Source: Gammaproteobacteria bacterium (lineage in GTDB: Bacteria > Pseudomonadota > Gammaproteobacteria > Steroidobacterales > Steroidobacteraceae). From it: 34,136 nucleotides of DNA. A model generated the notes under the pieces. The model worked only from the letters and a program-made list of their open reading frames with translations. It did not search any database and had not been told where the DNA came from. Where the stretch lies: positions 1 through 34,136 of the forward strand of contig SHZO01000007.1 of NCBI GenBank assembly GCA_009692285.1, given 5' to 3'. The position numbers and the translations under genes are program-made. Within the stretch, counting starts at the first letter, position 1; every line of letters starts with the position of its first letter. Shown here one piece after another: positions 1-8,917 of the stretch.

Positions 1-1139
1 GCTGCTTCAATTATTTTTCCAGCTATTTTTTTAGCTTCTTGTGGCTTCTCTAACAAAAACTCGTGAAATTTTTGTGCTACTGCAGTCTCTACGATACCTT
101 TAACTTCAGAAGAGACCAACTTATCTTTGGTTTGTGAAGAAAACTTAGGATCAGGTAGTTTGACTGATAAAATAGCAGTGAGTCCTTCGCGAGCATCATC
201 ACCTGTGGTGGGAACCTTCTCGCGCTTTGCTATGCCTTCTTTTTCAATATAATCATTTAAAGTACGGGTCAGTGCCGCACGAAAACCAGAGAGATGAGTC
301 CCACCATCTTTTTGAGGAATATTGTTGGTATAGCAAAACATAGACTCTTGGTAAGAATCATTCCATTGCATTGCTACTTCTACACCCATTGAGCCCTCTT
401 GAGTTCTAAACCAAAACACTTGGTCATGCACTGTTTGTTTGGATCGGTTTAAATGTTTAATGAAGGCTTGCAAGCCGCCTTCATGTTCAAATATTTCTGT
501 ACGGTTATCTCGCTCATCGGTTAACTCGATGCGCACTCCTGAGTTTAAAAATGATAATTCACGTAAACGTTTAGCAAGAATGTCGTAGTCAAAAGAAATA
601 TTAGTAAAGATAGTCGCACTAGGCTTGAAGCGCACGATGGTGCCTGTGCGAGCGCTACTTCCCACTACAGACAGGGCTGCAACAGGCTCGCCAAGCCGAT
701 ACTCCTGCTGGTGAATTTGTTGATTGCGGTGGATAGTAAGTTGTAAAACGTCGGACAAGGCATTGACAACAGAAACTCCAACGCCATGCAAACCACCAGA
801 AACTTTATAGGATGTGTCATCAAATTTACCACCGGCATGTAGCACGGTCATAATTACTTCTGCAGCAGAACGCCCTTCTTCCGCATGTATATCAACAGGA
901 ATTCCACGGCCGTTATCGTCCACCGTTACAGACTCATCACCGTGGATAACAACCACCACACGGTCACAATGGCCTGCTAGCGCCTCATCTATTGCGTTAT
1001 CAACCACCTCGAAAACCATGTGATGCAGTCCACTGCCATCATCGGTGTCGCCGATGTACATTCCAGGCCGTTTTCTAACAGCGTCAAGTCCACGTAAGAC
1101 CTTGATTTTGCTTGAATCATAGACGTCATTTTCGGACAT
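1..1139 (-). CDS. gyrB: DNA gyrase subunit B, partial (N-terminal part; C-terminus runs off the window at position 1)
   Basis: Reverse-strand translation from ATG at 1139 gives [59 protein letters not shown], the GHKL ATPase N-terminus of GyrB. Frame stays open to the window edge. Located directly downstream of recF. Confidence 0.97.
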   Translation of the reverse strand, partial: MSENDVYDSSKIKVLRGLDAVRKRPGMYIGDTDDGSGLHHMVFEVVDNAIDEALAGHCDRVVVVIHGDESVTVDDNGRGIPVDIHAEEGRSAAEVIMTVLHAGGKFDDTSYKVSGGLHGVGVSVVNALSDVLQLTIHRNQQIHQQEYRLGEPVAALSVVGSSARTGTIVRFKPSATIFTNISFDYDILAKRLRELSFLNSGVRIELTDERDNRTEIFEHEGGLQAFIKHLNRSKQTVHDQVFWFRTQEGSMGVEVAMQWNDSYQESMFCYTNNIPQKDGGTHLSGFRAALTRTLNDYIEKEGIAKREKVPTTGDDAREGLTAILSVKLPDPKFSSQTKDKLVSSEVKGIVETAVAQKFHEFLLEKPQEAKKIAGKIIEA

Positions 1140-1165
1140 GCTTTGCGCCTATCATTTGGGTCTTT

Positions 1166-1171
1166 ATTATA
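1166..1171 (-). promoter_or_regulatory. putative gyrB promoter -10 element (TATAAT on minus strand)
   Basis: ATTATA on plus strand, about 27 bp upstream of the gyrB ATG, overlapping the recF stop codon. No good -35; the -35 position falls in the parS palindrome. Confidence 0.4.
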
Positions 1172-2231
1172 GCCGATATACCTTGCCTTGTTCCACGTGG
1201 AACACATTTTTGGGCTCGCCAAAAAGGCGATAATTGCGATCTAGTGCGGTTACTATAATTTGAGTTTCTAGCGCCTGTACACGGCGGATAAATCGCCCTA
1301 AACGATCTTGATCAAGCTCAGCTGAAGGGTCATCCAAGAGTAAACTGGGAACCAATCCATGTTCACTCTTTAAGTATTCTAGTTGGCAAAGACTTAATGC
1401 AATAGCGGCAAGTTTTTGTTGCCCTCGAGAAAGAACCTCTCGGGCAGCCTTACCTTCAATCCGTAACGCCACATCTGCACGATGTGGTCCTATTGTTGTG
1501 GTGCGTCTATCGCGATCTCGGCTACTGTTTGACGCAAGAGCGTCACTTAATGACATGCTACGATCCCAACCTGCCTGAAAAATGACTGATAACTCAACGC
1601 CCAATAGATTTTCTGAAAGGTCTCGCCAATAAGGCTGAAGAGCTAATAAAACTTGCGCGCGCGCAGCAGTCATTACCTCCCCTTGCTTAGCAAGCTCCAG
1701 ATCCCAGCCTCCTACGTCATTTAACCCAGACCTTAGCGCGGCATTGCGCTGCAATAAAGCGCGCTGATAGCGTGTCCAGGCCTGAGCAAAAGAGTGTTCC
1801 ACGTGGAACACTAACCAATCCAACCAACGTCGACGGCGTGCCGAAGAATCTTCAATAAGTTTATGTGTATCTGGATCCAACGCCTGGATAGGGAAAGCCA
1901 GGGCTAGTTCTGCAAAACTTCTGGTAGTTTGACCGTCGAGACGTGCCAGTGTTGTGGCATCTCGACTTACTTCAATTCCAATGTTGTGAGATAAGCGAGA
2001 AGTTGAGCAAGTTTGCCCAATTACTCTAAACGAAGCTTGTCCATGGCGAATTAAACGTTCGTTTAGCCGAGTTCTAAAAGACCGGCCGCGACCAAGGAGA
2101 AAGATAGCCTCTAAAATCGAGGTTTTTCCCGCGCCATTAGCGCCATAAATTAAATTAGTGCCGGAACAAAAGCTGAGCTCCGCTCTCTCTATACAACGGA
2201 GATCTTCAATTCTAAGTTCCGCCAGCACCAC
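1167..2231 (-). CDS. recF: DNA replication and repair protein RecF
   Basis: 354 aa; Walker A GANGAGKTS, SRGQQKL signature, LLLDDPSAELD Walker B; dnaN-recF-gyrB order; GTG start. Confidence 0.97.
   Translation of the reverse strand: MVLAELRIEDLRCIERAELSFCSGTNLIYGANGAGKTSILEAIFLLGRGRSFRTRLNERLIRHGQASFRVIGQTCSTSRLSHNIGIEVSRDATTLARLDGQTTRSFAELALAFPIQALDPDTHKLIEDSSARRRRWLDWLVFHVEHSFAQAWTRYQRALLQRNAALRSGLNDVGGWDLELAKQGEVMTAARAQVLLALQPYWRDLSENLLGVELSVIFQAGWDRSMSLSDALASNSSRDRDRRTTTIGPHRADVALRIEGKAAREVLSRGQQKLAAIALSLCQLEYLKSEHGLVPSLLLDDPSAELDQDRLGRFIRRVQALETQIIVTALDRNYRLFGEPKNVFHVEQGKVYRL
1189..1204. promoter_or_regulatory. parS: parS-type centromere site TGTTCCACGTGGAACA (perfect 16-bp palindrome)
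   Basis: Exact sequence read; matches the chromosomal ParB-binding parS motif (B. subtilis type TGTTTCACGTGAAACA; Pseudomonas-type TGTTCCACGTGGAAC). Close to oriC genes. Confidence 0.85.
1793..1812. promoter_or_regulatory. parS: parS-type centromere site, core TGTTCCACGTGGAACA (1795-1810) within a 20-bp perfect palindrome AGTGTTCCACGTGGAACACT
   Basis: Second exact copy of the same 16-mer, inside recF. Confidence 0.87.
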
Positions 2232-2240
2232 ACCCTGTCT

Positions 2241-3338
2241 TCAGAGTCGCATCGGCATAACTACGTACCGCGCACCATCAGCCGGCTCAGCTGTCACCAA
2301 GCAACTGCTATTAGAGTCAGTCAGCGCAATGTGTACGCGCTCTGTCTCAATCGCAGAGAGCGCCTCAAGTAAGTAAGTTACGTTGAAGCCTATTTCAATC
2401 TCGGTCCCTTCATAATTAACCCCAAGCTGGTCTTCGGCTTCTTCTTGTTCAGGATTGTGGGCCTGAAGAGTTAAAAGATTAGGCTTAATATTTAACCGAA
2501 TGCCACGATATTTTTCATTCGATAGAATCGCCGTTCTTTGCAAGCTTTGGCGCAGTGTGTTGCGGTCAGCGTCAATTATCTTATTAGCATTCGCTGGTAT
2601 TACTCGAGTATATTCTGGAAATCTTCCGTCAATGAGCTTAGAAGTGAACCTAATATCGCCAATCTTGCAGCGAACATGGTTGGTTCCTATAGAAAACTCT
2701 ACTTCACCTTGCGACCCAAGCATCCTTTGCAGCTCTAACACACCTTTTCTAGGTAATATTACTTGTTGTTTTCCTGTAACTCGCTCGGTAAGGGTTGTTT
2801 CACAAAGTCCAAGACGATGACCATCTGTAGAAACTGCACGGAGTTTCCCGCCCTCGGATTCTAACAACATGCCATTTAGGTAGTACCGGACGTCTTGTTG
2901 AGCCATTGAAAAATGGGTTTTATCAATAATTCGTTTAAAGTCAGCTTGTGGTAACTTTAGTACCTGCTGTGCATTAATTTCATCAACTAAAGGAAATTCT
3001 GTGGCGGCAAGGGTTGTAAGTGTAAAACGACTTCGCCCAGCTTTAATTACTAGACGATCTGATTCGACAGTTAAAGTTACGCTTGTTCCCTCTGGAAGAG
3101 ATCTTAGAATATCCAGAAACTTCCGACCCGGGACAGTAATTTCGCCTGGTTGCTGCACATTTAAAGAAATCGTACTTACTAACTCAACCTCAAGATCAGT
3201 GCCAGTCACACTTAATCGATTATCCCGGGCGATAAGTAATACGTTTGATAATACCGGCATAGTTTGCCGGCGTTCGACTACACCAATTACATGTTGAACG
3301 GGTGTCAGAATTTCTTCACGTAAAGCAATTAATTTCAT
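2241..3338 (-). CDS. dnaN: DNA polymerase III subunit beta (sliding clamp)
   Basis: 365 aa beginning MKLIALREEILTPVQHVIGVVERRQTMPVLSNVLL and ending YVVMPMRL, typical DnaN. Confidence 0.98.
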   Translation of the reverse strand: MKLIALREEILTPVQHVIGVVERRQTMPVLSNVLLIARDNRLSVTGTDLEVELVSTISLNVQQPGEITVPGRKFLDILRSLPEGTSVTLTVESDRLVIKAGRSRFTLTTLAATEFPLVDEINAQQVLKLPQADFKRIIDKTHFSMAQQDVRYYLNGMLLESEGGKLRAVSTDGHRLGLCETTLTERVTGKQQVILPRKGVLELQRMLGSQGEVEFSIGTNHVRCKIGDIRFTSKLIDGRFPEYTRVIPANANKIIDADRNTLRQSLQRTAILSNEKYRGIRLNIKPNLLTLQAHNPEQEEAEDQLGVNYEGTEIEIGFNVTYLLEALSAIETERVHIALTDSNSSCLVTAEPADGARYVVMPMRL

Positions 3339-3488
3339 ATGGGATTTAATTTAATGATTTAAGAAAGAAGTAGTTATAGGGCCAGTGGATATCAGGATAA
3401 CTATAAAAAACCCTTTAATAACAATGGCTTATCATAAATAATTTGTTAGTAGGCGTAGGTGTAACTTTTGCATTATCTGTGTATGAAG

Positions 3489-3497
3489 TGTGTATAA
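3489..3497 (-). promoter_or_regulatory. DnaA box-like TGTGTATAA
   Basis: Fits TGTGNAWAA, the reverse complement of TTWTNCACA. Confidence 0.5.
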
Positions 3498-3523
3498 GTT
3501 CGAATCATAAATCTACCCACAGT

Positions 3524-3532
3524 TTATTCACA
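3524..3532 (+). promoter_or_regulatory. DnaA box-like TTATTCACA
   Basis: Fits TTWTNCACA; abuts the dnaA stop codon. Confidence 0.55.
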
Positions 3533-4867
3533 TCATCCTGTAAGTGTTCTCAGTAAATTCAAATAATCCTCGTCAATTCGGTGCTCAACTAAGCGCAGCT
3601 CTTTTATACGCCGGCAAGCATGCAATACGGTAGTGTGATCGCGTCCTCCAAATGCTTTTCCAATTTCAGGGAGACTATGGTTGGTTAGTTCTTTTGTTAA
3701 TGCCATCGCTATTTGCCGAGGTCGTGCTAGGGATCGACTACGACCTTCAGCGAGCATTTCATTCAAACGAATTTTGTAATACTCCACAACAGTTTTTTGG
3801 ATATTCTCAATCGTAACAAGTTTCGCCTGTAAGGACAATAAATCTTTGAGAGCATCTTTAGTAAAATCAACTGTAATAGCCTGGCCTGTAAATTTAGCGT
3901 TAGCTATTACCCTACGTAAAGCCCCCTCCAATTCTCGAACATTAGATCGAATTCTTTTGGCAATAAAAAAAGCAACCTCATCGGTTATTTGTACACCTGC
4001 TGCATCAGCTTTACTAATTAAAATAGCAGCACACGTTTCTAATTCAGGAGGTTCAATTGCAACTGTTAAACCCCAACCAAACCGAGACTTTAACCGCTCT
4101 TCTAATCCTTTTACCTCTTTAGGATACCGGTCACATGTTAAAATGACTTGCTGCTGACCTTCTAAAAGAGCATTAAAGGTATGAAAAAACTCTTCTTGCG
4201 AACGCTCTTTTCCAGCGAAAAACTGTATATCATCAATAAGTAGCGCATCAAGCGATCTATAGGCAGATTTAAACACATGCATCTGATTATGCTGTAAAGC
4301 TTTTACCATATCACTTACAAAACGCTCTGAATGAATATATGCAACTTGAGCGTTTGGGTTACGTTGCAAGATCGCATGGCCTATCGCGTGCATTAAATGG
4401 GTTTTACCTAAACCTACTCCACCATAGATAAATAATGGGTTATATACTTTGCCAGAATTTAAGCCTACTTGTTCGGCCGCAGCTTTTGCTAATTGATTAC
4501 TTTTGCCTACGATAAAATTATTAAAAGTGGAGTCAGGATTTAATCTGCTGCCGACAATTAAATTTGGCGCTTTACGCATCACAAAACCAACAGCATTGCT
4601 AGTAATTGTTGTCAGCGATTCGGGCTTAGAACCAACATCAATTGTGACTCGTGCAGTCGTGTCTTGAAGTTCTGTACAGACCCACAAGGTAATTCTGGAC
4701 AATAAATTAATAGTCACCCAATCTACCACGAATCTGTTTGGAGCCAGTAACTGAAGAACCCCTGAGCTTTCAATAGCTTGTAGGGGACGAATCCAAGTGT
4801 TGTATTGCGTCTCAGGCAACTCAGATTCAAGTGCCTGCGCGCAGCGAGTCCAAAGCGACGAGTCCAC
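3533..4867 (-). CDS. dnaA: Chromosomal replication initiator protein DnaA
   Basis: 444 aa; [16 protein letters not shown] Walker [25 protein letters not shown] Walker B, C-terminal [15 protein letters not shown] DnaA-box-binding signature; GTG start. Confidence 0.98.
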   Translation of the reverse strand: MDSSLWTRCAQALESELPETQYNTWIRPLQAIESSGVLQLLAPNRFVVDWVTINLLSRITLWVCTELQDTTARVTIDVGSKPESLTTITSNAVGFVMRKAPNLIVGSRLNPDSTFNNFIVGKSNQLAKAAAEQVGLNSGKVYNPLFIYGGVGLGKTHLMHAIGHAILQRNPNAQVAYIHSERFVSDMVKALQHNQMHVFKSAYRSLDALLIDDIQFFAGKERSQEEFFHTFNALLEGQQQVILTCDRYPKEVKGLEERLKSRFGWGLTVAIEPPELETCAAILISKADAAGVQITDEVAFFIAKRIRSNVRELEGALRRVIANAKFTGQAITVDFTKDALKDLLSLQAKLVTIENIQKTVVEYYKIRLNEMLAEGRSRSLARPRQIAMALTKELTNHSLPEIGKAFGGRDHTTVLHACRRIKELRLVEHRIDEDYLNLLRTLTG

Positions 4868-4940
4868 GCGCGTTCCTACCTAAATAATATGAAAGATTGG
4901 GAGAGTCCAGAGTCTATACTGCCCAAAGGAGATTAGCAGC

Positions 4941-4969
4941 TTGACACCCCACCCGAGGCTGCTTACTCT
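4941..4969 (+). promoter_or_regulatory. putative rpmH operon promoter TTGACA-N17-TACTCT
   Basis: -35 TTGACA at 4941-4946 and -10 TACTCT at 4964-4969 with 17-bp spacing, upstream of rpmH. Confidence 0.55.
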
Positions 4970-5023
4970 TTGCGCCCATTTTCAGACTCTTAGACCCTAC
5001 GGATGACCGCTAGAAGGTCAAAT

Positions 5024-5032
5024 TTATTCACA
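5024..5032 (+). promoter_or_regulatory. DnaA box-like TTATTCACA
   Basis: Fits TTWTNCACA; last base is the A of the rpmH ATG. Confidence 0.45.
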
Positions 5033-5169
5033 TGTCAAAACGAACTTATCAGCCTAGCAAAGTCCGCCGTGCACGAACCCACGGTTTCCGCGCCCGCATG
5101 TCTACTTCCACAGGACGCAATATACTCGCCCGGCGTCGTGCTAAGGGCCGTAAGAAGCTCATCCCCTGA
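5032..5169 (+). CDS. rpmH: 50S ribosomal protein L34
   Basis: Manual translation [45 protein letters not shown], 45 aa; too short for the supplied ORF track. Classic dnaA-rpmH-rnpA location. Confidence 0.97.
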   Translation: MSKRTYQPSKVRRARTHGFRARMSTSTGRNILARRRAKGRKKLIP

Positions 5170-5558
5170 TTAAGGAGGCGCCACCTCCCTCACAGCCGCT
5201 ACGTTTTCCAACCGCTCGGCGTGTGCGTCGAAAAGTTGAGTTTGAGGCCGTATATCAACAAGGCCGGCGTTATGGGGATGCCTATTTGAGCATGACTGTA
5301 CGATTGAAAGTAAATGGCATCGCTCGCCTTGGTTTGGCTATAGCAGCCAAAACGGTCGGAAATGCCATTGCACGTAATAAACTTCGTCGGATTATCCGCG
5401 AATCATTCCGGCTTGCTCAGCATCGTTTGCCTAAGGCTGATTTCATCATTGGGGCACGGGCGGCTGTGCGCCACGCCCCATCGCCAATTATTCGAGCTAG
5501 TCTAGAATCGCTTTGGGAAAAAGCAGTCGTTTTATGCGCAGCCTCCTCTACACTTTAA
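5169..5558 (+). CDS. rnpA: Ribonuclease P protein component; start codon uncertain (track start GTG 5223, likely truncated)
   Basis: ARNKLRRIIRESFRL RnpA signature. In-frame upstream sequence encodes ...SQPLRFPTARRVRRKVEFEAVY, matching the usual RnpA N-terminal FPxxxRLxxxxxF region. The 5' boundary given is the ATT overlapping the rpmH TGA and is tentative. Confidence 0.85.
   Translation: MKEAPPPSQPLRFPTARRVRRKVEFEAVYQQGRRYGDAYLSMTVRLKVNGIARLGLAIAAKTVGNAIARNKLRRIIRESFRLAQHRLPKADFIIGARAAVRHAPSPIIRASLESLWEKAVVLCAASSTL
5174..5188 (+). other. small hairpin GGAGG-CGCCA-CCTCC containing a Shine-Dalgarno-like sequence between rpmH and rnpA
   Basis: Perfect 5-bp GC-rich stem with 5-nt loop; its left arm is part of AAGGAGG (5172-5178). 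Confidence 0.45.
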
Positions 5559-5806
5559 TTAGAGGGTATCAGTTGTTTATTAGTTCTTGGCGCAAGCCAA
5601 GCTGTCGATTTTATCCAAGTTGTTCGAACTACGCTCTACAGGCGCTGCAAATACATGGATCTATTGCAGGCGGTGCTTTGAGCTTGAAGAGACTCGCACG
5701 ATGTCATCCTTTAAATAGTGGAGGTTACGATCCAGTACCACCATGTATATCCTCTTGTAACGACCCTAATTCGCCCTCTAACAATTTGATTGGAAAAAGC
5801 CCTTAG
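5534..5806 (+). CDS. yidD: Membrane protein insertion efficiency factor YidD
   Basis: MRSLLYTLIRGYQLFISSWRKPSCRFYPSCSNYALQALQ...GGYDPVP, canonical YidD. ATG 5534 preferred over track start 5513; overlaps the rnpA 3' end. Confidence 0.95.
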   Translation: MRSLLYTLIRGYQLFISSWRKPSCRFYPSCSNYALQALQIHGSIAGGALSLKRLARCHPLNSGGYDPVPPCISSCNDPNSPSNNLIGKSP

Positions 5807-7560
5807 TGAATACCATTAACGCCCGAATGTTTGTTTGGCTGGCCTTAGTTTTAGCTCTTTGGCTTAATTATGAAACTTGGCAAAGTGAGTACCGCGTTTC
5901 AGAACCCATAATAATAGAACCAAAAAATAGTGGTACTGTAAACTTGGTTTCCTTAGCTGATAGTATGCCAGCAACTTCTCCGAATATATTACCTATTGAT
6001 AATTCGGCTCAGTTGCCTACACCAGCCAACACAAAATTTATTGGGTTAACTAATAATATAGACGCCGCCATCACTCTAGAATCGGTACCTATTCAAAGTA
6101 AGAATTTGGGTCGTGTGAAAGTTACGACAGATGTTTTAGATTTAGATATAAGTTTGCAAGGTGGCGATTTACTTCGTGCTGATTTATTAAACTATCCCGA
6201 AGTTAAAGGCACCAGCAAACCAGTGCGTTTGCTTAACCAAGAGGTGAATGCTTTTTACTATATACAATCAGGTTTAACAGATTCCTCAAATACACCGCAT
6301 CCAAACCATTTAGCAAGGTTTACCTCAGCGCAAGAACAATACAGTTTTGAGCTAAGCGGAAATGAATTACGCGTACCGTTAATCTGGGTTGATACACAAC
6401 GAGGCGTAACGGTAACAAAAACATATATTTTTAAGCGTGGGCAATATAAAATTGATTTAGAATATGAAATTCAAAATCAAGGAACACTTCCTTGGAGTGC
6501 ATCATCGTATGCGCGAATTTTACGGGACGATAAACCCGTTGAACAATCTATGTTTGATGTGGAGAGTTATGCTTTTAAAGGCCCTGCATACTACAATGGG
6601 AGTGAATACAAAAAACTCGATCGTACGAAGCCCGAAGAAAAACTGCTATCGAAAGATACTAAGGATGAGTGGGTAAAAGATGGCTGGATAGCTGGGTTAC
6701 AACACCATTTTGTTACCGCTATAGTGCCACAAACGGGCCGTTCATATAGCTACACGATAAAAGTCTCCGGGGAACAATATTTGCTTTCAACATCTGGGCG
6801 CATACAAACCGTAGCTCCGCTGGATAAAGCCACAATTAAAGAAACAATTTTTGTAGGGCCAAAGTTACAAAACCAGTTAAAGATTGCAGGTCAGGAGCTA
6901 GATTTAGTTGCTGATTATGGAATATTGACTATTTTGGCACGCCCTTTATTTTGGCTATTGGGGTTCGTACATAAAGCAGTACAGAACTGGGGCTGGGCTA
7001 TAATTATTGTGACAGCGCTCTTAAAGTTATTATTTTATCCGCTCTCAGAGGCATCAGGAAAATCTACTGCTAAAATGCGTGTGTTGGGCCCGCGTTTAAA
7101 ATTACTTCAAGAAACTCATAAAGACGACCGTGAAAAATTAGGTCGCGCTACTATGGAGTTATATAAGCGAGAGAAAGTAAATCCACTAGCGGGATGTTTA
7201 CCTATTTTAATTCAAATGCCTGTATTCTTTGCTTTCTATTGGGTATTACTTGAGAGTGTCGAAATGCGTCAAGCCCCATTTATGGGGTGGCTGCAAGATC
7301 TTTCATCTAAAGATCCATACTATGTATTGCCATTAATTATGTCTGTAGCGATGTTTATTCAAACTAAACTAAACCCAACCCCACCTGATCCATTACAAGC
7401 AAAACTTTTTATGATTATGCCGTTAATAATGAGTGTTACCTTTGCTTTTTTTCCAGCAGGCCTAGTCTTGTATTGGGTAACTAATACGGTTCTTTCTATT
7501 TTGCAGCAGTGGAATATCAATCGTCGTATAGAAGCAATTTCAAAAGTTAGTCATGGCTGA
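5806..7560 (+). CDS. yidC: Membrane protein insertase YidC
   Basis: 584 aa; N-terminal TM, periplasmic domain, C-terminal WGWAIIIVTALLKLLFYPLSEASGKSTAKM and GCLPILIQMPVFFAFYWVLLESVEMRQAPFMGWLQDLSSKDPYYVLP; GTG start overlapping the yidD stop. Confidence 0.98.
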   Translation: MNTINARMFVWLALVLALWLNYETWQSEYRVSEPIIIEPKNSGTVNLVSLADSMPATSPNILPIDNSAQLPTPANTKFIGLTNNIDAAITLESVPIQSKNLGRVKVTTDVLDLDISLQGGDLLRADLLNYPEVKGTSKPVRLLNQEVNAFYYIQSGLTDSSNTPHPNHLARFTSAQEQYSFELSGNELRVPLIWVDTQRGVTVTKTYIFKRGQYKIDLEYEIQNQGTLPWSASSYARILRDDKPVEQSMFDVESYAFKGPAYYNGSEYKKLDRTKPEEKLLSKDTKDEWVKDGWIAGLQHHFVTAIVPQTGRSYSYTIKVSGEQYLLSTSGRIQTVAPLDKATIKETIFVGPKLQNQLKIAGQELDLVADYGILTILARPLFWLLGFVHKAVQNWGWAIIIVTALLKLLFYPLSEASGKSTAKMRVLGPRLKLLQETHKDDREKLGRATMELYKREKVNPLAGCLPILIQMPVFFAFYWVLLESVEMRQAPFMGWLQDLSSKDPYYVLPLIMSVAMFIQTKLNPTPPDPLQAKLFMIMPLIMSVTFAFFPAGLVLYWVTNTVLSILQQWNINRRIEAISKVSHG

Positions 7561-8917
7561 AACTATCGCTGCAATTGCCACGGCTGTAGGACGCGGTGGA
7601 ATTGGAGTGGTCCGAATATCTGGTGCGTTAGTTCCAGTTATAGCCCGAGCGCTGCTTGGTGTTGTACCTGATGTGCGCCGGGCGACGCTATGTGAATTTA
7701 AAGATATGAATGGTGATGCCATAGACAAGGGAATAGCCTTGTTTTTTTCGCAACCGCACTCTTATACAGGTGAGGACGTTCTTGAGCTTCAAGGACATGG
7801 TGGCCCAATTATTCTTGAGGCGTTATTAATGCGAGCTCTAGAGCTTGGTGCACGACGAGCGCAGCCAGGAGAATTTACGCAACGCGCATATTTGAATAAC
7901 AAGTTGGACTTGGCACAAGCCGAGGCGGTAGCAGATTTAATTAATGCGGGTTCGCGCGAAGCGGCGCGCGCAGCACTGCGTTCTTTGCAAGGGAGCTTTT
8001 CAACTCAAATATATGATTTAACTGAAGCCATAATTGAGCTTCGCGTTTGGGTTGAGGCAGCAATAGATTTTCCAGAAGAAGAAATAGATTTTCTAGAAGA
8101 TCCAAATTTACAGAATAAAATAAGTGGCCTGAAAACTCGTTTCTTTACAGTACAACAAGCAGCTGCACAGGGTCGCGCATTGTGCGAAGGGATGACGGTT
8201 GTTATTGCAGGACGACCTAATGCAGGGAAATCCAGCTTACTTAATGCATTAGTCGGTCACGAAGCAGCTATAGTTACATCAACCCCCGGTACTACTCGGG
8301 ATGTTTTGCGTGAGCAGATTCATCTTGATGGCATGCCATTACATATCTTAGATACAGCAGGTTTACGTAATAGAGAGGCGCTGAACGAGGCCGATTTTAC
8401 TGATGACCCAATTGAAGTAGAAGGTATTCGACGCGCTCGTGCTGAAATGATACGGGCTGATCTTGTATTGTTTGTTGTTGATGCAGCTGCGGACCCTAAA
8501 GCTTTAAGTTATCAGCAAGAGCTGAGTAGTTTGCCCGCAGGAGTGCCAGTGACTGTAGTATTTAATAAAAGTGATCTCTGTTCAGATTTAATTTTATTAG
8601 TACCAGCTTCAGCACAGAAGGTGTCTGCAAAAACAGGTATGGGCCTACAGACTTTACGTGGGCATTTAAAAAATATAATGGGATATGCTACACCTGATGT
8701 TGCAACTTTTTCAGCACGAGCACGCCATTTAGACGCATTAAAGCTCGCACAAAGACACACGGAGCTTGCTTTTGCTCAACTTAATAAGACCCGCGCTGGC
8801 GAACTTGTAGCAGAAGAATTACGAGCAGCGCAAAAAGCATTAGGATTGATAAATGGTGAATTTAGCAGTGATGACTTACTAGGTCGTATTTTCAGTAGTT
8901 TCTGTATTGGTAAATGA
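7553..8917 (+). CDS. mnmE: tRNA-5-carboxymethylaminomethyl-2-thiouridine synthesis GTPase MnmE
   Basis: 454 aa; MAETIAAIATAVGRGGIGVVRISG, GRPNAGKSSLLNALVG G1 motif, C-terminal FSSFCIGK. Confidence 0.98.
   Translation: MAETIAAIATAVGRGGIGVVRISGALVPVIARALLGVVPDVRRATLCEFKDMNGDAIDKGIALFFSQPHSYTGEDVLELQGHGGPIILEALLMRALELGARRAQPGEFTQRAYLNNKLDLAQAEAVADLINAGSREAARAALRSLQGSFSTQIYDLTEAIIELRVWVEAAIDFPEEEIDFLEDPNLQNKISGLKTRFFTVQQAAAQGRALCEGMTVVIAGRPNAGKSSLLNALVGHEAAIVTSTPGTTRDVLREQIHLDGMPLHILDTAGLRNREALNEADFTDDPIEVEGIRRARAEMIRADLVLFVVDAAADPKALSYQQELSSLPAGVPVTVVFNKSDLCSDLILLVPASAQKVSAKTGMGLQTLRGHLKNIMGYATPDVATFSARARHLDALKLAQRHTELAFAQLNKTRAGELVAEELRAAQKALGLINGEFSSDDLLGRIFSSFCIGK

Larger units (their letters stand above)
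3339..3532. other. Candidate oriC region or part of it (dnaN-dnaA intergenic)
   Basis: AT-rich 194-bp spacer with DnaA-box-like TGTGTATAA (3489-3497) and TTATTCACA (3524-3532), both fitting TTWTNCACA, plus weaker variants. Confidence 0.45.

Noticed and set aside
814-1023. 69-aa plus-strand ORF antisense to gyrB
   Set aside because: Low-complexity Ser/Thr-rich translation opposite gyrB; chance ORF.
2158-3297. Several plus-strand ORFs (72, 106, 66, 98 aa) opposite dnaN/recF
   Set aside because: All antisense to conserved genes, with no domain-like features.
4935-4963. AGCAGC...GCTGCT inverted repeat spanning the rpmH promoter
   Set aside because: Only 6 bp per arm; plausible by chance.
5513-5533. 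Track start of YidD at 5513
   Set aside because: The extra MGKSSRF is not typical; ATG 5534 gives the usual MRxLLxxLIRGYQ start.
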